This document shows positions 17,025 through 26,363 of a stretch of 31,233 bases of DNA, piece after piece. The number at the start of each line of letters is the position of its first letter. The first letter of the stretch is position 1. The notes beneath the pieces are model-generated. The model ran no database searches. It had not been told where the DNA came from and saw nothing but the letters and a program-made list of their open reading frames with translations. Origin of the DNA: Pseudomonadota bacterium (GTDB taxonomy: Bacteria > Pseudomonadota > Gammaproteobacteria > Burkholderiales > Burkholderiaceae); assembly GCA_963205525.1 (NCBI GenBank), contig CAUJJP010000221.1, positions 1-31,233 of the forward strand, given 5' to 3'. A program made the position numbers and the translations under genes.

Positions 17025-19208
17025 ATGTCCCATCGCGTCTTCGTCCACGGCCTGCAGGTCGCCCCCGTCCTGAAGGACTTCATCGACCAGCGCGTGCTGC
17101 CCGGCAGCGGCCTGGACGGCAATGCCTTCTGGGCCGGCTTCGGCGCCCTGGTGGCCGACCTGGCACCGAAGAACGCCGCCCTGCTCGCCGAACGCGAGCG
17201 CCTGCAGTCCGAGATCGACGCCTGGCACCGCGCCCACCCCGGCCCGGTGAAGAAGAAGGCGGCCTACCGCAAGTTCCTGCAGAAGATCGGCTACCTGGTG
17301 CCGGACCCGGGGGCGGTGAAGGTGACGACGAAGAACGTCGACGCCGAACTCGCGCTGCAGGCCGGCCCGCAGCTGGTGGTGCCCATCACCAACGCGCGCT
17401 ACGCGCTGAACGCCGCCAACGCGCGCTGGGGCAGCCTGTACGACGCCTTGTACGGCACCGACGCCCTGCCCGAGAGCGACGGCGCCACCCGCGTCGGCGC
17501 CGACGGCGCCGCCTACAACCCCTTGCGCGGCGCCAAGGTCATTGCCTACGCCCGCCACGTGCTGGACCGGGTGGCACCGCTGGCGCGCGGCAGCCACGTC
17601 GACAGCACCGGCTACGCGGTGCGCGGCGGTGCGCTGCAGGTCAGGCTCGCCGACGGCAGCGTCCAGGCGCTGAAGAACGCGCGCCAGTTCCTCGGCCACC
17701 AGGGCGCGGCGGACAGCCCCTCGGCGGTGCTGCTGGTGCACCACGGCCTGCACCTGGAGATCCGCATCGACCGCAGCACGGCCATCGGTGGCGCCGACCC
17801 GGCCGGCGTCTGCGACCTGGTGCTGGAGGCGGCGCTGTCGACCATCCTGGACCTGGAGGACTCGGTGGCGGTGGTCGACGCCGCGGACAAGGTGCAGGCC
17901 TACGGCAACTGGCTGGGCATCCTCGACGGCACGCTCAGCGAGGAGGTCAGCAAGGGCGGACGCAGCTTCACGCGGCGCCTGAACGAGGACCGCGTCTACA
18001 CCGCCGCCGACGGCGGCAAGCTCGGCCTGCACGGGCGCAGCCTGCTGTTTGTTCGCAACGTCGGCCACCTGATGACGAACCCGGCCATCCTCTGGGGCGC
18101 CGAGGGCCGCGAGATCCCGGAAGGCATCCTGGACGCGGTGGTGACGACCGCGATCGCGATGCGCGACCTCAAGACCCGGCGCAACAGCCGTGCCGGCAGC
18201 ATCTACATCGTCAAGCCCAAGATGCACGGCCCGGCTGAGGTGGGCTTTGCCGACGAGCTGTTCGGCCGCGTCGAGAAGCTGCTCGGCCTGCCCCGGCACA
18301 CCGTCAAGCTCGGCATCATGGACGAGGAGCGGCGCACCAGCGTCAACCTCAAGGCCTGCATCGCCGCCGCCAGGGCGCGCGTGGCCTTCATCAACACCGG
18401 CTTCCTCGACCGCACCGGCGACGAGATGCACACCTCCATGCAGGCCGGCCCCATGCTGCGCAAGGGGGCGATGAAGTCCACCGCCTGGATCGCCGCCTAC
18501 GAGCGCAACAACGTCCAGGTCGGACTCGCCTGCGGGCTGCGCGGCCGGGCCCAGATCGGCAAGGGCATGTGGGCCATGCCCGACCTCATGGCCGCCATGC
18601 TGGCGCAGAAGATCGGCCACCCGCAGGCCGGCGCCAACACCGCCTGGGTGCCGAGCCCGACGGCGGCGACGCTGCACGCCCTGCACTACCACCAGGTCGA
18701 CGTGGCGGCGGTGCAGAAGAAGCTGGAGAAGTCGCCCGCCGACGCCGAGGAACTGCTCGCCGGGCTGCTGAGCGTGCCGGTGGCGCCAAAGGCCGACTGG
18801 AGCGAGGCCGACAAGCGCGAGGAACTCGACAACAACGCGCAAGGCATCCTGGGCTACGTGGTGCGCTGGGTCGACCAGGGCGTGGGCTGCTCCAAGGTGC
18901 CCGACATCCACGACGTCGGCCTGATGGAAGACCGCGCCACGCTGCGCATCAGCAGCCAGCACATGGCCAACTGGCTGCTGCACGGCGTGGTGAGCAAGGC
19001 GCAGGTGCGCGCCACCCTCAAGCGCATGGCCAAGGTGGTGGACCGCCAGAACGCGGGCGACCCCGCCTACCGGCCGATGGCGCCGGGCTACGACGGCGCT
19101 GCCTTCCAGGCCGCCTGCGAGCTCGTGTTCCAGGGCGTGCAGCAACCCAGCGGCTACACCGAGCCGCTGCTGCACGGCTGGCGGCTGAAGGTCAAGGCCG
19201 CAGGCTGA
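17025..19208 (+). CDS. glcB: Malate synthase G
   Basis: GlcB condenses glyoxylate and acetyl-CoA to malate and CoA in the cytoplasm, feeding the glyoxylate shunt or glycolate use. The 727-residue length fits the G isoform (AceB types are about 530). Visible family blocks include the N-terminal [22 protein letters not shown], the [20 protein letters not shown] segment and the TIM-barrel stretch [21 protein letters not shown]. Further on are [35 protein letters not shown] and the C-terminal [32 protein letters not shown] 17025 has GGAG 6 nt upstream. It is divergent from a LysR gene and followed after 28 nt by an NTF2-like gene. Confidence 0.98.
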   Translation: MSHRVFVHGLQVAPVLKDFIDQRVLPGSGLDGNAFWAGFGALVADLAPKNAALLAERERLQSEIDAWHRAHPGPVKKKAAYRKFLQKIGYLVPDPGAVKVTTKNVDAELALQAGPQLVVPITNARYALNAANARWGSLYDALYGTDALPESDGATRVGADGAAYNPLRGAKVIAYARHVLDRVAPLARGSHVDSTGYAVRGGALQVRLADGSVQALKNARQFLGHQGAADSPSAVLLVHHGLHLEIRIDRSTAIGGADPAGVCDLVLEAALSTILDLEDSVAVVDAADKVQAYGNWLGILDGTLSEEVSKGGRSFTRRLNEDRVYTAADGGKLGLHGRSLLFVRNVGHLMTNPAILWGAEGREIPEGILDAVVTTAIAMRDLKTRRNSRAGSIYIVKPKMHGPAEVGFADELFGRVEKLLGLPRHTVKLGIMDEERRTSVNLKACIAAARARVAFINTGFLDRTGDEMHTSMQAGPMLRKGAMKSTAWIAAYERNNVQVGLACGLRGRAQIGKGMWAMPDLMAAMLAQKIGHPQAGANTAWVPSPTAATLHALHYHQVDVAAVQKKLEKSPADAEELLAGLLSVPVAPKADWSEADKREELDNNAQGILGYVVRWVDQGVGCSKVPDIHDVGLMEDRATLRISSQHMANWLLHGVVSKAQVRATLKRMAKVVDRQNAGDPAYRPMAPGYDGAAFQAACELVFQGVQQPSGYTEPLLHGWRLKVKAAG

Positions 19209-19236
19209 GCGCAGCGCGCGGGCAAGGAGGGCAGCG

Positions 19237-19722
19237 ATGGACATCCAGCCCCTGCTGGCGCGCTTCTCCAGCGCCGTCGCGGCCGGCGACGGCGAGGGCT
19301 TCGCCGCCTTGTTCACCCCGGACGGCCACTACCACGACGGCTTCTTCGGCCCCTGCCAGGGGCGGGCGCAGATCGCCGCCATGCTGGCGCGCTTTCACGT
19401 CGGCGGCGAAGCCTTCGCCTGGCAGTTCGTCGAGCCGCTGGCAAGCCACGAGCTGGCCTACGCGCGCTACGTCTTCAGCTACCGCTCGCGCGAGCCGCAG
19501 ATCGCCGGCCGCCTGATCGCCTTCGACGGCATCGCCCGGCTGCGCCTGGCGCAAGGCCTGATCGCCGACTACGGCGAGGCCTTCGACCGCGGCGTGGCCT
19601 TCACCCAGATGGACTACGCCGGCCCGCGCGTGCTCAAGCTGCTGACGCGCTACCGGCGCGAGCTGGACGCCAGCGACGCGATGGCGGCGCACCTGGCCTG
19701 GCGCGCCGGGCAGGGACTCTGA
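19237..19722 (+). CDS. NTF2-like (SnoaL-type) domain protein
   Basis: The 161-residue protein begins with the common NTF2-like pattern: an N-terminal helix (LLARFSSAVAAGDGEGFAALFTPDGHYHDG) followed by GPCQGRAQIAAMLARFH and beta strands AYARYVFSYRSR and GRLIAFDGIARLRL. Such cone-shaped folds bind small molecules or act as isomerases and hydrolases; the substrate is not evident. A strong AAGGAGG lies 7 nt before the ATG. The 28-nt gap after glcB suggests one operon. The gene ends at a hairpin shared with the converging oxidoreductase gene. Confidence 0.8.
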   Translation: MDIQPLLARFSSAVAAGDGEGFAALFTPDGHYHDGFFGPCQGRAQIAAMLARFHVGGEAFAWQFVEPLASHELAYARYVFSYRSREPQIAGRLIAFDGIARLRLAQGLIADYGEAFDRGVAFTQMDYAGPRVLKLLTRYRRELDASDAMAAHLAWRAGQGL

Positions 19723-19723
19723 T

Positions 19724-19746
19724 CGCCACGCCGCCCCGGCGTGGCG
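19724..19746. terminator. Bidirectional hairpin between converging genes
   Basis: CGCCACGCCG (19724-19733) pairs perfectly with CGGCGTGGCG (19737-19746) around a CCC loop. It fills the 28-nt gap between the stops of the NTF2-like gene (19722) and the oxidoreductase gene (19751). There is no T tract in either direction. Confidence 0.7.
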
Positions 19747-19750
19747 CCGC

Positions 19751-20752
19751 CTACCCGTCCAGCGCCACCACCGTGCGCCCCCTGGCGCGGCCGGCGATGA
19801 AGTCGTCGAAGGCGGCGGGCAGCTCGCGCAGCCCGATCGTGCGCGTGATGCGCTGCAGGTGCGCCGGCTTGAGGTCGCTGCCCAGGCGCTCCCACAGGCG
19901 CTGGCGCAGCGGGAATCCGAGGAAGCCCGAATCCACCCCCAGCAGGCAGGCGCCGCGCAGGATGAAGGGGTAGACCGTGGTGTGCAGCTCGGCGCTGGCG
20001 GCATTGCCTATGCTGGCCACGGTGCCGCCTTGCTTCATGCTCGCCAGCAGCCAGTGCAGGATGGGGCCGCCGACGTTGTCCACCGCGCCCGCCCAGCGCC
20101 CGGTCTCCAGCGGCCGCACCTTGGCGTGGTCTATGGTGGAGGTCGGCAGCACCTCGGCCGCACCCAGGCTCTTCAGGTGCTCGGCCTGGTCGGCCTTGCC
20201 GGTGAGCGCGACCACCTCGTAGCCGCGGCGCGCCAGCATGTCGATCGCCAGGGCGCCGACGCCGCCGCTGGCGCCGCTGACCACCACCGGACCGGCGGCC
20301 GGCGCCAGACCGTTGTCCTCCATGCGCTGCACCGCCAGCGCGGCGGTGAAGCCGGCGGTGCCCAGCGCCATGGTCTCGAACAGGCTCAGCCCGGCCGGCC
20401 GCGGCAGCACCCAGCGCGCCGGCACGCGCGCATAGGGCGCGTAGCCGCCGTGGTGCGAGACGCCGATGTCGAAACTGGTGGCCAGCACCTCGTCGCCGGG
20501 GGCGAAGCGCGCGTCCTCGCTGGCGATCACCTCGCCGGCGAGGTCGATGCCGCCGATGCAGGGGAAGCGGCGGATGATCTTGCCGGCACCGGTGGCGGCC
20601 AGCGCATCCTTGTAGTTGATGCTCGACCAGCGCACCCGGATGCTGACTTCGCCGGGGTCCAGCTGCGCCGCCTGCACCGTCTGCAGCCGGCCCTGGGCGC
20701 GCCCCTGGTCGTCGCGGGCGATGAGCAGGGCGTCGAAGCGGTCGGGGATCAT
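19751..20752 (-). CDS. YhdH/YhfP-family quinone oxidoreductase (acrylyl-CoA reductase type)
   Basis: The 333-residue protein belongs to the zinc-free medium-chain dehydrogenase group. It has a GroES-like N-terminal half (INYKDALAATGAGKIIRRFPCIGGIDLAGEV, FAPGDEVLATSFDIGVSHHGGYA) and a Rossmann half with VVSGASGGVGALAIDMLARRGYEVVALTGK (NADPH site) and VDNVGGPILHWLL. YhdH of E. coli and AcuI of Rhodobacter reduce acryloyl-CoA with NADPH; the close pattern supports this activity but does not prove it. GGAGG lies just before ATG 20752. It is 16 nt downstream of the metallo-hydrolase gene and probably in its operon. Confidence 0.93.
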   Translation of the reverse strand: MIPDRFDALLIARDDQGRAQGRLQTVQAAQLDPGEVSIRVRWSSINYKDALAATGAGKIIRRFPCIGGIDLAGEVIASEDARFAPGDEVLATSFDIGVSHHGGYAPYARVPARWVLPRPAGLSLFETMALGTAGFTAALAVQRMEDNGLAPAAGPVVVSGASGGVGALAIDMLARRGYEVVALTGKADQAEHLKSLGAAEVLPTSTIDHAKVRPLETGRWAGAVDNVGGPILHWLLASMKQGGTVASIGNAASAELHTTVYPFILRGACLLGVDSGFLGFPLRQRLWERLGSDLKPAHLQRITRTIGLRELPAAFDDFIAGRARGRTVVALDG

Positions 20753-20768
20753 GGGGGCCTCCAGGTCT

Positions 20769-21671
20769 TTAGTTCAGGGTCCAGCGCCCGTCGTCCAGCG
20801 CGCGCACGCGGCCGGCGGCCTGCAGCTCGTCCAGGTGCTGGGCGATGCTGCGCGCCTCGGCGGCGTCTATCCACAGCTCTTCGTGGCCCACCGGGTACAG
20901 CAGGCGCTGGCGCACCAGTTCGTCCAGGCTGCGCGGCGCCGGCCGCAGCATCTGCAGCAGGCGCTCGGCGTTCTCGTCCAGCCGCGCCGCGTAGGCCTGC
21001 AGCCGGGCTGCGAAATCGGCGCGCTCGCTGATCACGCCCTTGTGGTGCGAGGTGATCCAGACACTGGCCGGCAGCTCGGCCAGGCGCGCCAGCGAGCGCC
21101 GGAAGTCGCCCAGGCTGGAGCTGCGGTCGCCGTAGTAGGGGCCGAAGCCCGAGAGGTCGATGTCGCCGATGAAGGCGATGCCCTGCGGCTGCACCAGCAG
21201 CGCGCAGTGGCCGGCGGTGTGCCCCGGCAGGTGCACGGCCTGCACCTGCACGCCGCCCAGGTCCCAGCGCTGGCCGTCCACGTAGGCCAGCGCATCGGGC
21301 CGCGGCCGGTAGTGGAACTGCCGCTCGATCTTGCTGCGCAGCGGCCCCAGCACCTGCGCCGGATAGCCGTAGTGCCGCGCCAGCCCGTCCCAGCTGCGCG
21401 CGGCCTGCACGTCGGCCTCGTGCACGTGCAGCGGCACGCCGGGCATGAGGTGCAGCCCGGCCATGTGGTCCTCGTGCACGTGGCCGAGGATGCACAGGTC
21501 GGCCTGCGCCAGCAGCTGCGGCAGGCGGTTGGCGACCAGCGGGGTGTCGAAGACGGCGCACGCCTCGCGCCCGCGCACGACGACCAGGTTGCCGTCCGGG
21601 TACTTGCCATGCTGTTCGCCGAACCAGACCGTCACCGGCCCGAACTCGGCGCTGGGCGGGGGCGCTTGCAT
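20769..21671 (-). CDS. Metallo-beta-lactamase-fold hydrolase
   Basis: The 300-residue protein has the metal-binding signature HVHEDHMAG (HxHxDH), a third His in HLPGHTAGHCALLV, the bridging Asp in FIGDIDLSGFGPYYGD and a later His in ITSHHKGV. This is a complete glyoxalase II-type two-metal site. A C-terminal winged-helix-like region (LDELVRQRLLYPVG, EARSIAQHLDELQAAGRVRAL) follows, as in lactamase-like hydrolases of the LACTB2 kind. The substrate is unknown. I start at ATG 21671 (MQAPPPSAEFGPVTVWFGEQ), where similarity begins; TATGCT lies 6 nt upstream and no Shine-Dalgarno is seen. It likely forms an operon with the downstream oxidoreductase. Confidence 0.88.
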   Translation of the reverse strand: MQAPPPSAEFGPVTVWFGEQHGKYPDGNLVVVRGREACAVFDTPLVANRLPQLLAQADLCILGHVHEDHMAGLHLMPGVPLHVHEADVQAARSWDGLARHYGYPAQVLGPLRSKIERQFHYRPRPDALAYVDGQRWDLGGVQVQAVHLPGHTAGHCALLVQPQGIAFIGDIDLSGFGPYYGDRSSSLGDFRRSLARLAELPASVWITSHHKGVISERADFAARLQAYAARLDENAERLLQMLRPAPRSLDELVRQRLLYPVGHEELWIDAAEARSIAQHLDELQAAGRVRALDDGRWTLN

Positions 21672-21677
21672 GGCCAA

Positions 21678-21683
21678 AGCATA
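21678..21683 (-). promoter_or_regulatory. -10-like hexamer abutting the metallo-hydrolase start
   Basis: TATGCT (4/6, keeping TAT and the final T) is followed by TTGGCC (6 nt) and the ATG at 21671 on the minus strand. No matching -35 is visible, because the upstream bases belong to a GC-rich inverted repeat. Confidence 0.35.
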
Positions 21684-21685
21684 AG

Positions 21686-21746
21686 GCCGTCGGCGCAAAG
21701 GCGGCTGCCTCCGGAGGGCTCCGCCGCCGGCGCACAAGCCGACGGC
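21686..21746. repeat. Nested inverted repeat upstream of the metallo-hydrolase gene
   Basis: GCCGTCGGC (21686-21694) pairs with GCCGACGGC (21738-21746). Inside, GGCGG (21700-21704) and CCGCC (21721-21725) flank the perfect palindrome CCTCCGGAGG (21708-21717). The 61-bp structure lies between the MCP terminator hairpin and the hydrolase start. It contains GCAAAGGCGG, also present in the insertion within the damaged kinase gene. It could be a REP-like element; copy number in the genome is unknown. Confidence 0.55.
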
Positions 21747-21788
21747 GCTCGCAGGGACGGGCCTCCTGGCCCAGAGGCCTAGGGCAGG

Positions 21789-21816
21789 CCGTGCCGCCGG
21801 GCCTGCGGCGGCACGG
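21789..21816 (-). terminator. Hairpin downstream of chemoreceptor gene 1
   Basis: CCGTGCCGCCG and CGGCGGCACGG form an 11-bp perfect stem with a 6-nt loop, 12 nt after the end of the chemoreceptor gene on the minus strand. A second, weaker GGCCTC/GAGGCC hairpin lies just beyond. There is no T tract. Confidence 0.65.
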
Positions 21817-21828
21817 GATGGTCGCCGC

Positions 21829-23487
21829 TCAGGCCTGCACGGCACCCGCTGGCGCGAGGCGGAACACCGCCACCGCGTCGACCAGCCGCTTTGCCTGGTC
21901 CTGCAGGCTGGCGGCGGCGGCGGCGCTTTCCTCCACCAGGGCGGCGTTCTGCTGCGTCACCTGGTCCATCTGGCTGACCGCGGTGCCCACCTGCTGCACG
22001 CCCATGCTCTGCTCGCGGGTGGCAGAGCTGATCTCGGCCACGATGTCGCTCACGCGCTGCACCGAGGCGACGATCTCGCCCATCGTTCGGCCCGCGGTCT
22101 CCACGAGCTCGGTGCCGCCCTCGACCTGCGCCACGCTGTGGCCGATCAGGCTCTTGATCTCCTTGGCCGCCTCGGCGCTGCGCTGCGCCAGGCTGCGCAC
22201 CTCGGCGGCCACGACTGCGAAGCCGCGCCCCTGCTCGCCCGCGCGCGCCGCCTCCACCGCCGCGTTCAGCGCCAGGATGTTGGTCTGGAAGGCGATGCCG
22301 TCGATGGTGCCGATGATGTCGCCGATGCGCCGGCTGCTGTCGTGGATGCCTTGCATGGTGGCGATCATCTGCTCGACCACCCGCCCGCCTTCGGCCGCCA
22401 CGCCGGAGGCACCGCGCGCCAGCTCGTTGGCGTGCCCCGCGTTGTCGGCGTTGTGGCGCACCGTGGTGCCGAGCTGCTCCATGGTGGCGGCGGTCTGCTG
22501 CAGGGCGCTGGCCTGTTCCTCGGTGCGCTGGCTCAGGTCCAGGCTGCCCTGCGCGATCTCGGAACTGGCCGTGGCCACGCTGTCGGAGCCGCTGCGGATG
22601 CTGCCCACCACGTCCGACAGGCGCTGCTGCCTGCGGGCCCGGGGCTGCATCAGCGCGCCCTCGTCGCCGCTGAGCTGCAGGTCGATGCGCTGGTCCAGCC
22701 GGCCCTGGGCGATGCCGTCGGCCACCCGGCCGAGTTCGCCGATCAGGCTGCCGGTGCGCCGGCGCAGGTAGAGCAGACCGCCCAGCATCACCACGACCAG
22801 GGCCGCGGTCGACGCCAGCGCGGTGCGCGACCACCACTGCTGCGCCGCGCGCGCCGCGACCAGCTCGTCGGTGGTACGCCGGTCCAGCATGACGAGGAAC
22901 TCGTCCACCGGCTGCATGATCCTGGCCTTGGTCTGGTGGTAGCCGAGGTCGTGCAGCATCTCGCGCGCCTTCGCCGCCGCGGCGGCGTCGCCGCTGGCCG
23001 CGGCCGCCTTGGCCATCTCCATGGCCTCGGTCTCCACCCGCACCAGGGCGTCCGAGCGGGCCTTGGATTCCTCTAGCTTGGCCAGTTCGGCAGGAGTGAA
23101 GCCGGCACGCTTCATGCGCTCGGTGAGCGCCAGCGCCTCGCCGGCCGCTCGCGCAACGGCTTCACCGGCGGCGCGGAAGTCCCAGTAGATGCGCTCGTAG
23201 GCCTGCGGCCGTGGCTGCTTGCCGTCGCGGATCGCCACCACCTCCGCGTACTGCTCGGCCCACTTGGGGTCGGCGCTCACGACGTAGGTGCGCGCCAGCC
23301 GGGTCAGGTCATCCGAGGTCTGGCGCAGCTCGTCGGCGAGCAGCTGCGAGTCGAATCGGTTCTGCGCCGCCTGACCGGCGCGGGCGCCGCTGTTCGTGCT
23401 CATCGTCGCCGCACCGATGGTGAGCGCGCCCAGCGCCACCAGCACCCCCATGCCCCAGGCATATGCCTGCTTGATCTGCAACTGCAT
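21829..23487 (-). CDS. Methyl-accepting chemotaxis protein 1
   Basis: This membrane receptor (552 residues) would signal to CheA/CheW. Order: N-terminal transmembrane helix (about 10-32), periplasmic four-helix region (about 35-215), second transmembrane helix ([22 protein letters not shown]), HAMP, then the cytoplasmic signalling helices. The hairpin tip shows [20 protein letters not shown] and [25 protein letters not shown], which is diagnostic. The HAMP exit, [21 protein letters not shown], lacks a residue after DE and has Pro/Arg where Ala/Leu/Met are usual. I choose ATG 23487 because AGGTGG lies 6 nt upstream; the frame extends to a TTG at 23526. There is no C-terminal CheR-binding pentapeptide. 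Confidence 0.93.
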   Translation of the reverse strand: MQLQIKQAYAWGMGVLVALGALTIGAATMSTNSGARAGQAAQNRFDSQLLADELRQTSDDLTRLARTYVVSADPKWAEQYAEVVAIRDGKQPRPQAYERIYWDFRAAGEAVARAAGEALALTERMKRAGFTPAELAKLEESKARSDALVRVETEAMEMAKAAAASGDAAAAAKAREMLHDLGYHQTKARIMQPVDEFLVMLDRRTTDELVAARAAQQWWSRTALASTAALVVVMLGGLLYLRRRTGSLIGELGRVADGIAQGRLDQRIDLQLSGDEGALMQPRARRQQRLSDVVGSIRSGSDSVATASSEIAQGSLDLSQRTEEQASALQQTAATMEQLGTTVRHNADNAGHANELARGASGVAAEGGRVVEQMIATMQGIHDSSRRIGDIIGTIDGIAFQTNILALNAAVEAARAGEQGRGFAVVAAEVRSLAQRSAEAAKEIKSLIGHSVAQVEGGTELVETAGRTMGEIVASVQRVSDIVAEISSATREQSMGVQQVGTAVSQMDQVTQQNAALVEESAAAAASLQDQAKRLVDAVAVFRLAPAGAVQA

Positions 23488-23554
23488 CTTCAACCACCTG
23501 CCAACAGCCTGGACCGAGACTTCCAACGCCCCATGGCGATCGGCCCTGCAGCCG

Positions 23555-23582
23555 TCATCGGCTACCCACGGGGGTTTCTTGA
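23555..23582 (-). promoter_or_regulatory. Candidate sigma-28 (FliA) promoter of chemoreceptor 1
   Basis: On the minus strand TCAAGAAA (23582-23575) is followed after 12 nt by GCCGATGA (23562-23555), which is 7/8 to the flagellar -10 GCCGATAA. Counted as TCAA to GCCGATGA the spacer is 16 nt, one more than the classic TAAA-N15-GCCGATAA. It lies in the 110-nt gap upstream of the gene. Confidence 0.55.
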
Positions 23583-23597
23583 GGTCGGTAGCTTCCC

Positions 23598-25148
23598 CTA
23601 AGGCGCCAGCTTGAACATCGCCACCGCGCGCACCAGCGAGCCGGCCTGCTGCTTCAGGCTCTCGGCGGCGGCGGCGGACTGCTCCACCAGGGCCGCGTTC
23701 TGCTGCGTCACCTGGTCCATCTGGCCCACCGCCTCGCCCACCTGGCCGATGCCGTTGCTCTGCTCGGCGCTGGCGGCGCTGATCTCGCCCACGATGTCGG
23801 TCACCCGGCGCACGCTGGCCACCAGCTCGTCCATCGTCTGCCCGGCCTCGTCGACCAGGGTCGTGCCCTGCTCGACGCGCTCCACGCTGTTGCCGATCAG
23901 GGTCTTGATCTCCTTGGCCGCCTCGGCGCTGCGCTGCGCCAGGGCTCGCACCTCGGCCGCCACCACCGCGAAGCCGCGACCCTGCTCGCCGGCACGCGCG
24001 GCCTCTACCGCCGCGTTCAGCGCCAGGATGTTGGTCTGGAAGGCGATGCCGTCGATGGTGCCGATGATCTCGGCGATCCGGCCCGAGCTGTCGCGGATGC
24101 CCTTCATGGTGTCCACCACGCGCGCCACCACCTCGCCGCCGCGCACCGCCACCGTGCGCGCGCCGAGCGCGAGCTGGTTCGCCTGGCCGGCGTTGTCGGC
24201 GTTCTGCTTCACGGTGGCGCCGAGCTGCTCCATGGTGGCCGCGGTCTGTTCGAGCGCACTCGCCTGCTCCTCGGTGCGCTGCGAGAGGTCGGCGTTGCCC
24301 TGCGCGATCTGCGCGCTCGCGGTGGCCACGTGGTCGGCGTCGCCGCGCACCTGCGACACCACCGTCACCAGGCTGGCCTGCATGGCGTGCATGGCGTGCA
24401 GCAGCTCGCCCATCTCGTCGCGCCCGCTGGCTTGCACCGGCTGCGCGAGGTCGCCGTCGCGGATGCGCTGCGCGGCCTGCACCGCCTGGCGCAGCGGCTG
24501 CGTGATGCTGCGCGCGATCAGCCAGCCGGCAAGCGCGCTCACCAGCACCGCCAGCACGGTGAGGGCGGCCAGCAGCCAGCCGGCGCGCGCGCTGTCGGCC
24601 AGCGCCGCCTGGTAGCCCACCTCGTTGGCCTGGCGCCGGAAGGCGGCGTTCTCGGCCAGCCCGTCCTGCCAGGCGGCGGTCCGGGGCCCGGCCTGGGCGA
24701 GCAGGAGCGCGATCGCCTCGCCGCTGCGGTTGGCCATCGCCAGTGCCAGCACTTCATCGTTGACGCGCCTGGCCTCGGCGCGCGCGGCCTCGGTGCGGGC
24801 GCGGATGGCGCGCCCGGCCTCGCTGGCCGGCATCTTCTGCAGCGCCGCCCAGGCCTGGTCGTAGGCCTTGCGCGCCTCGTCGATCTTGCGCCGTTCGGTC
24901 TCCTTGGCCGCGGCATCGTCCAGCAGCGCCACCGAGCGCAGCACGCGTGCGATGACGTGCGCCTGGGTCGACATCTCGTTGAGCAGGCGCAGGGTCTCGC
25001 CGTCCTGGTGGACGATGACCTCCATGCGCACATCGTTGGCGCGCAGGCTGGCGAAGCCGATCGCCGCCACCGCCGCCATCAGCAGCAGCGGGATCAGGAA
25101 GGCAAAGGCCAGGCGAGGGCCGATCTTGAACGAGGAAATGAATGACAA
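23598..25148 (-). CDS. Methyl-accepting chemotaxis protein 2
   Basis: This 516-residue chemoreceptor has a first transmembrane helix ([23 protein letters not shown]), a Tar-like four-helix periplasmic domain (about residues 30-190), a second helix ([22 protein letters not shown]) and HAMP ([23 protein letters not shown]). The signalling domain carries [20 protein letters not shown]. The start is a TTG at 25148 ([18 protein letters not shown]), with GGAG 6 nt upstream and family-like N-terminal sequence; no ATG occurs in frame before it. It lies 72 nt upstream of receptor 1, which seems to have its own promoter. There is no C-terminal pentapeptide. Confidence 0.93.
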   Translation of the reverse strand: MSFISSFKIGPRLAFAFLIPLLLMAAVAAIGFASLRANDVRMEVIVHQDGETLRLLNEMSTQAHVIARVLRSVALLDDAAAKETERRKIDEARKAYDQAWAALQKMPASEAGRAIRARTEAARAEARRVNDEVLALAMANRSGEAIALLLAQAGPRTAAWQDGLAENAAFRRQANEVGYQAALADSARAGWLLAALTVLAVLVSALAGWLIARSITQPLRQAVQAAQRIRDGDLAQPVQASGRDEMGELLHAMHAMQASLVTVVSQVRGDADHVATASAQIAQGNADLSQRTEEQASALEQTAATMEQLGATVKQNADNAGQANQLALGARTVAVRGGEVVARVVDTMKGIRDSSGRIAEIIGTIDGIAFQTNILALNAAVEAARAGEQGRGFAVVAAEVRALAQRSAEAAKEIKTLIGNSVERVEQGTTLVDEAGQTMDELVASVRRVTDIVGEISAASAEQSNGIGQVGEAVGQMDQVTQQNAALVEQSAAAAESLKQQAGSLVRAVAMFKLAP

Positions 25149-25576
25149 GGTTTGCTCCAGCGGGCTGCGACGGACGGACGGGCGGCCGCCCCGGGTTCCG
25201 CCGTCCGGGGCGCCTTGGCGGCCTGGGCCGCACGCTGCATCGGCGTCGCGCCTGTCGCGCTCGGCCGATGCAAATTGCTCTAGATCAACGCTACTGCTTG
25301 ACTTCGGCAAGCGATCGCTCGAATTGAGGTGTCTTTGCATGGGCGGCACGGGCAGCGCGGCTGGCTTCTCGTGCGCCACGGCGGCCTCGGGGCGCTCGGC
25401 ACCCGGGCCGCGCAGCCGCCGGTGCCGGGCGTGAACTCCTGCACCCGCGCGCCACGGCGGCGAGCGCGCGTGCTGCGGCAGCGCAAGCGCCGCGCACGGC
25501 GGCGCACCAAGAATGGGCGATCCGGCGGCGCTGCCAGCGCGGCCCGCACCTTGCGACCTTGCCTCCAGACACACCG
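25149..25576. other. 428-bp divergent intergenic region, no gene seen
   Basis: This gap separates receptor 2 (leftward) from the Tudor-knot gene (rightward). It holds the sigma-28 candidate and a leader hairpin described above. The right half (about 25330-25570) is GC-rich with no recognisable protein, RNA or plus-strand promoter; TTGACT at 25299-25304 on the plus strand has no partner -10. Confidence 0.5.
25301..25327 (-). promoter_or_regulatory. Candidate sigma-28 promoter of chemoreceptor 2
   Basis: Minus strand TCAA (25327-25324) is followed after exactly 15 nt by GCCGAAGT (25308-25301), 5/8 to GCCGATAA. The spacer holds the 10-bp palindrome AGCGATCGCT. The leader would be about 145 nt and includes a CGGACGG/CCGTCCG hairpin (25175-25181 with 25201-25207). 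Confidence 0.35.
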
Positions 25577-26329
25577 ATGAAGCCTCTGCCCGCCCCTCTC
25601 TCCCGCTTCGACCCATTCGCCCAGCTCGCCCGGGCCGCGCATGTCGGCCTGTGCGCCACCCTGTGCGCCGGCCTGCTCGCGCTCACCCCCGCGGCCAGGG
25701 CGCAGGCGGCAGGCGCCAAGGCTGCGCCCGGCGCCAGCTACCAGGCGGGCGATCAGGTCTGGGTGCATTGGAGCGGGACCTCGCAGCGCGCGCGCATCCT
25801 GCAGTCGCGCGGCGACCAGTACCTGATCCGCTACGAGGGCTACGACAGCAAGTGGGACGAGTGGATCGGCCCGCAGCGCATCGCCGGGCGCATCACCGGT
25901 GGCGCACAGGTCAATGCCTCCGGCGGCGTGCGCGGCAATGCTTCCAGCGGCGCCGACACGGCCAGCGGCGAGGGCGCCGACAGGGCGAGCGGCGAGGGCG
26001 CCGACGCGCCCGGCTCCGAGCCCGCCGCGCAGGCCGGCTCCGGCTCACCGGTCGGGCGCTGGGAATGCGCCACCTGGGACGCCGGGCAGCTCAACCGCAT
26101 CGGCGGCTTCACGCTGCGGGCCGACGGCAGCTACCAGGACCAGAACTCGCGTGCCCGCGGCCAGTATGTCTACCGGCCGGCGGATGGCCGCATCGCCTTC
26201 GTCAGCGGCCCGCAGAAGACCGACGCGCCGATCCACTTTCAGCCGCAGGCACGCCAGGGCGCAGGCATGATCCGTTTCGACTACGGCGGCGGCGCGCGCC
26301 TGGACTGCTACCGCGCGGCGGGCCGCTGA
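25577..26329 (+). CDS. Exported protein with a Tudor-knot (chromo-barrel-like) domain
   Basis: The 250-residue precursor has a signal peptide (about 1-43, with hydrophobic [15 protein letters not shown] and cleavage near ARAQA). Residues about 56-100 form a Tudor-knot-type barrel, with [18 protein letters not shown] then [21 protein letters not shown], a pattern best known in eukaryotic chromatin proteins. A low-complexity linker with two copies of ASGEGAD (24-nt DNA period) leads to a C-terminal beta-rich domain. That domain (about 155-250, [40 protein letters not shown]) resembles small exported beta barrels and contains two Cys that could pair. The function is unknown. I start at ATG 25577; the frame opens 18 nt earlier. 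It converges on the regulator gene. Confidence 0.8.
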   Translation: MKPLPAPLSRFDPFAQLARAAHVGLCATLCAGLLALTPAARAQAAGAKAAPGASYQAGDQVWVHWSGTSQRARILQSRGDQYLIRYEGYDSKWDEWIGPQRIAGRITGGAQVNASGGVRGNASSGADTASGEGADRASGEGADAPGSEPAAQAGSGSPVGRWECATWDAGQLNRIGGFTLRADGSYQDQNSRARGQYVYRPADGRIAFVSGPQKTDAPIHFQPQARQGAGMIRFDYGGGARLDCYRAAGR

Positions 26330-26331
26330 AT

Positions 26332-26359
26332 CGGGCGCCGCGCACGCGGGCGGCGCCCG
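26332..26359. terminator. Bidirectional hairpin between Tudor-knot and regulator genes
   Basis: CGGGCGCCGC (26332-26341) pairs perfectly with GCGGCGCCCG (26350-26359) across an 8-nt loop. It occupies the 34-nt gap between two converging stop codons and could end both transcripts. No T tract follows. Confidence 0.7.
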
Positions 26360-26363
26360 GCGC

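Noticed and set aside
16920..19316. A 798-codon minus-strand frame antisense to glcB
   Set aside because: Composition is dominated by His, Gly and Val from reversed glcB codons, and the glcB reading is complete and conserved.
25299..25325. A sigma-70 promoter for the Tudor-knot gene starting at TTGACT
   Set aside because: No acceptable -10 lies 16-18 nt downstream, and the site is 250 nt before the gene.
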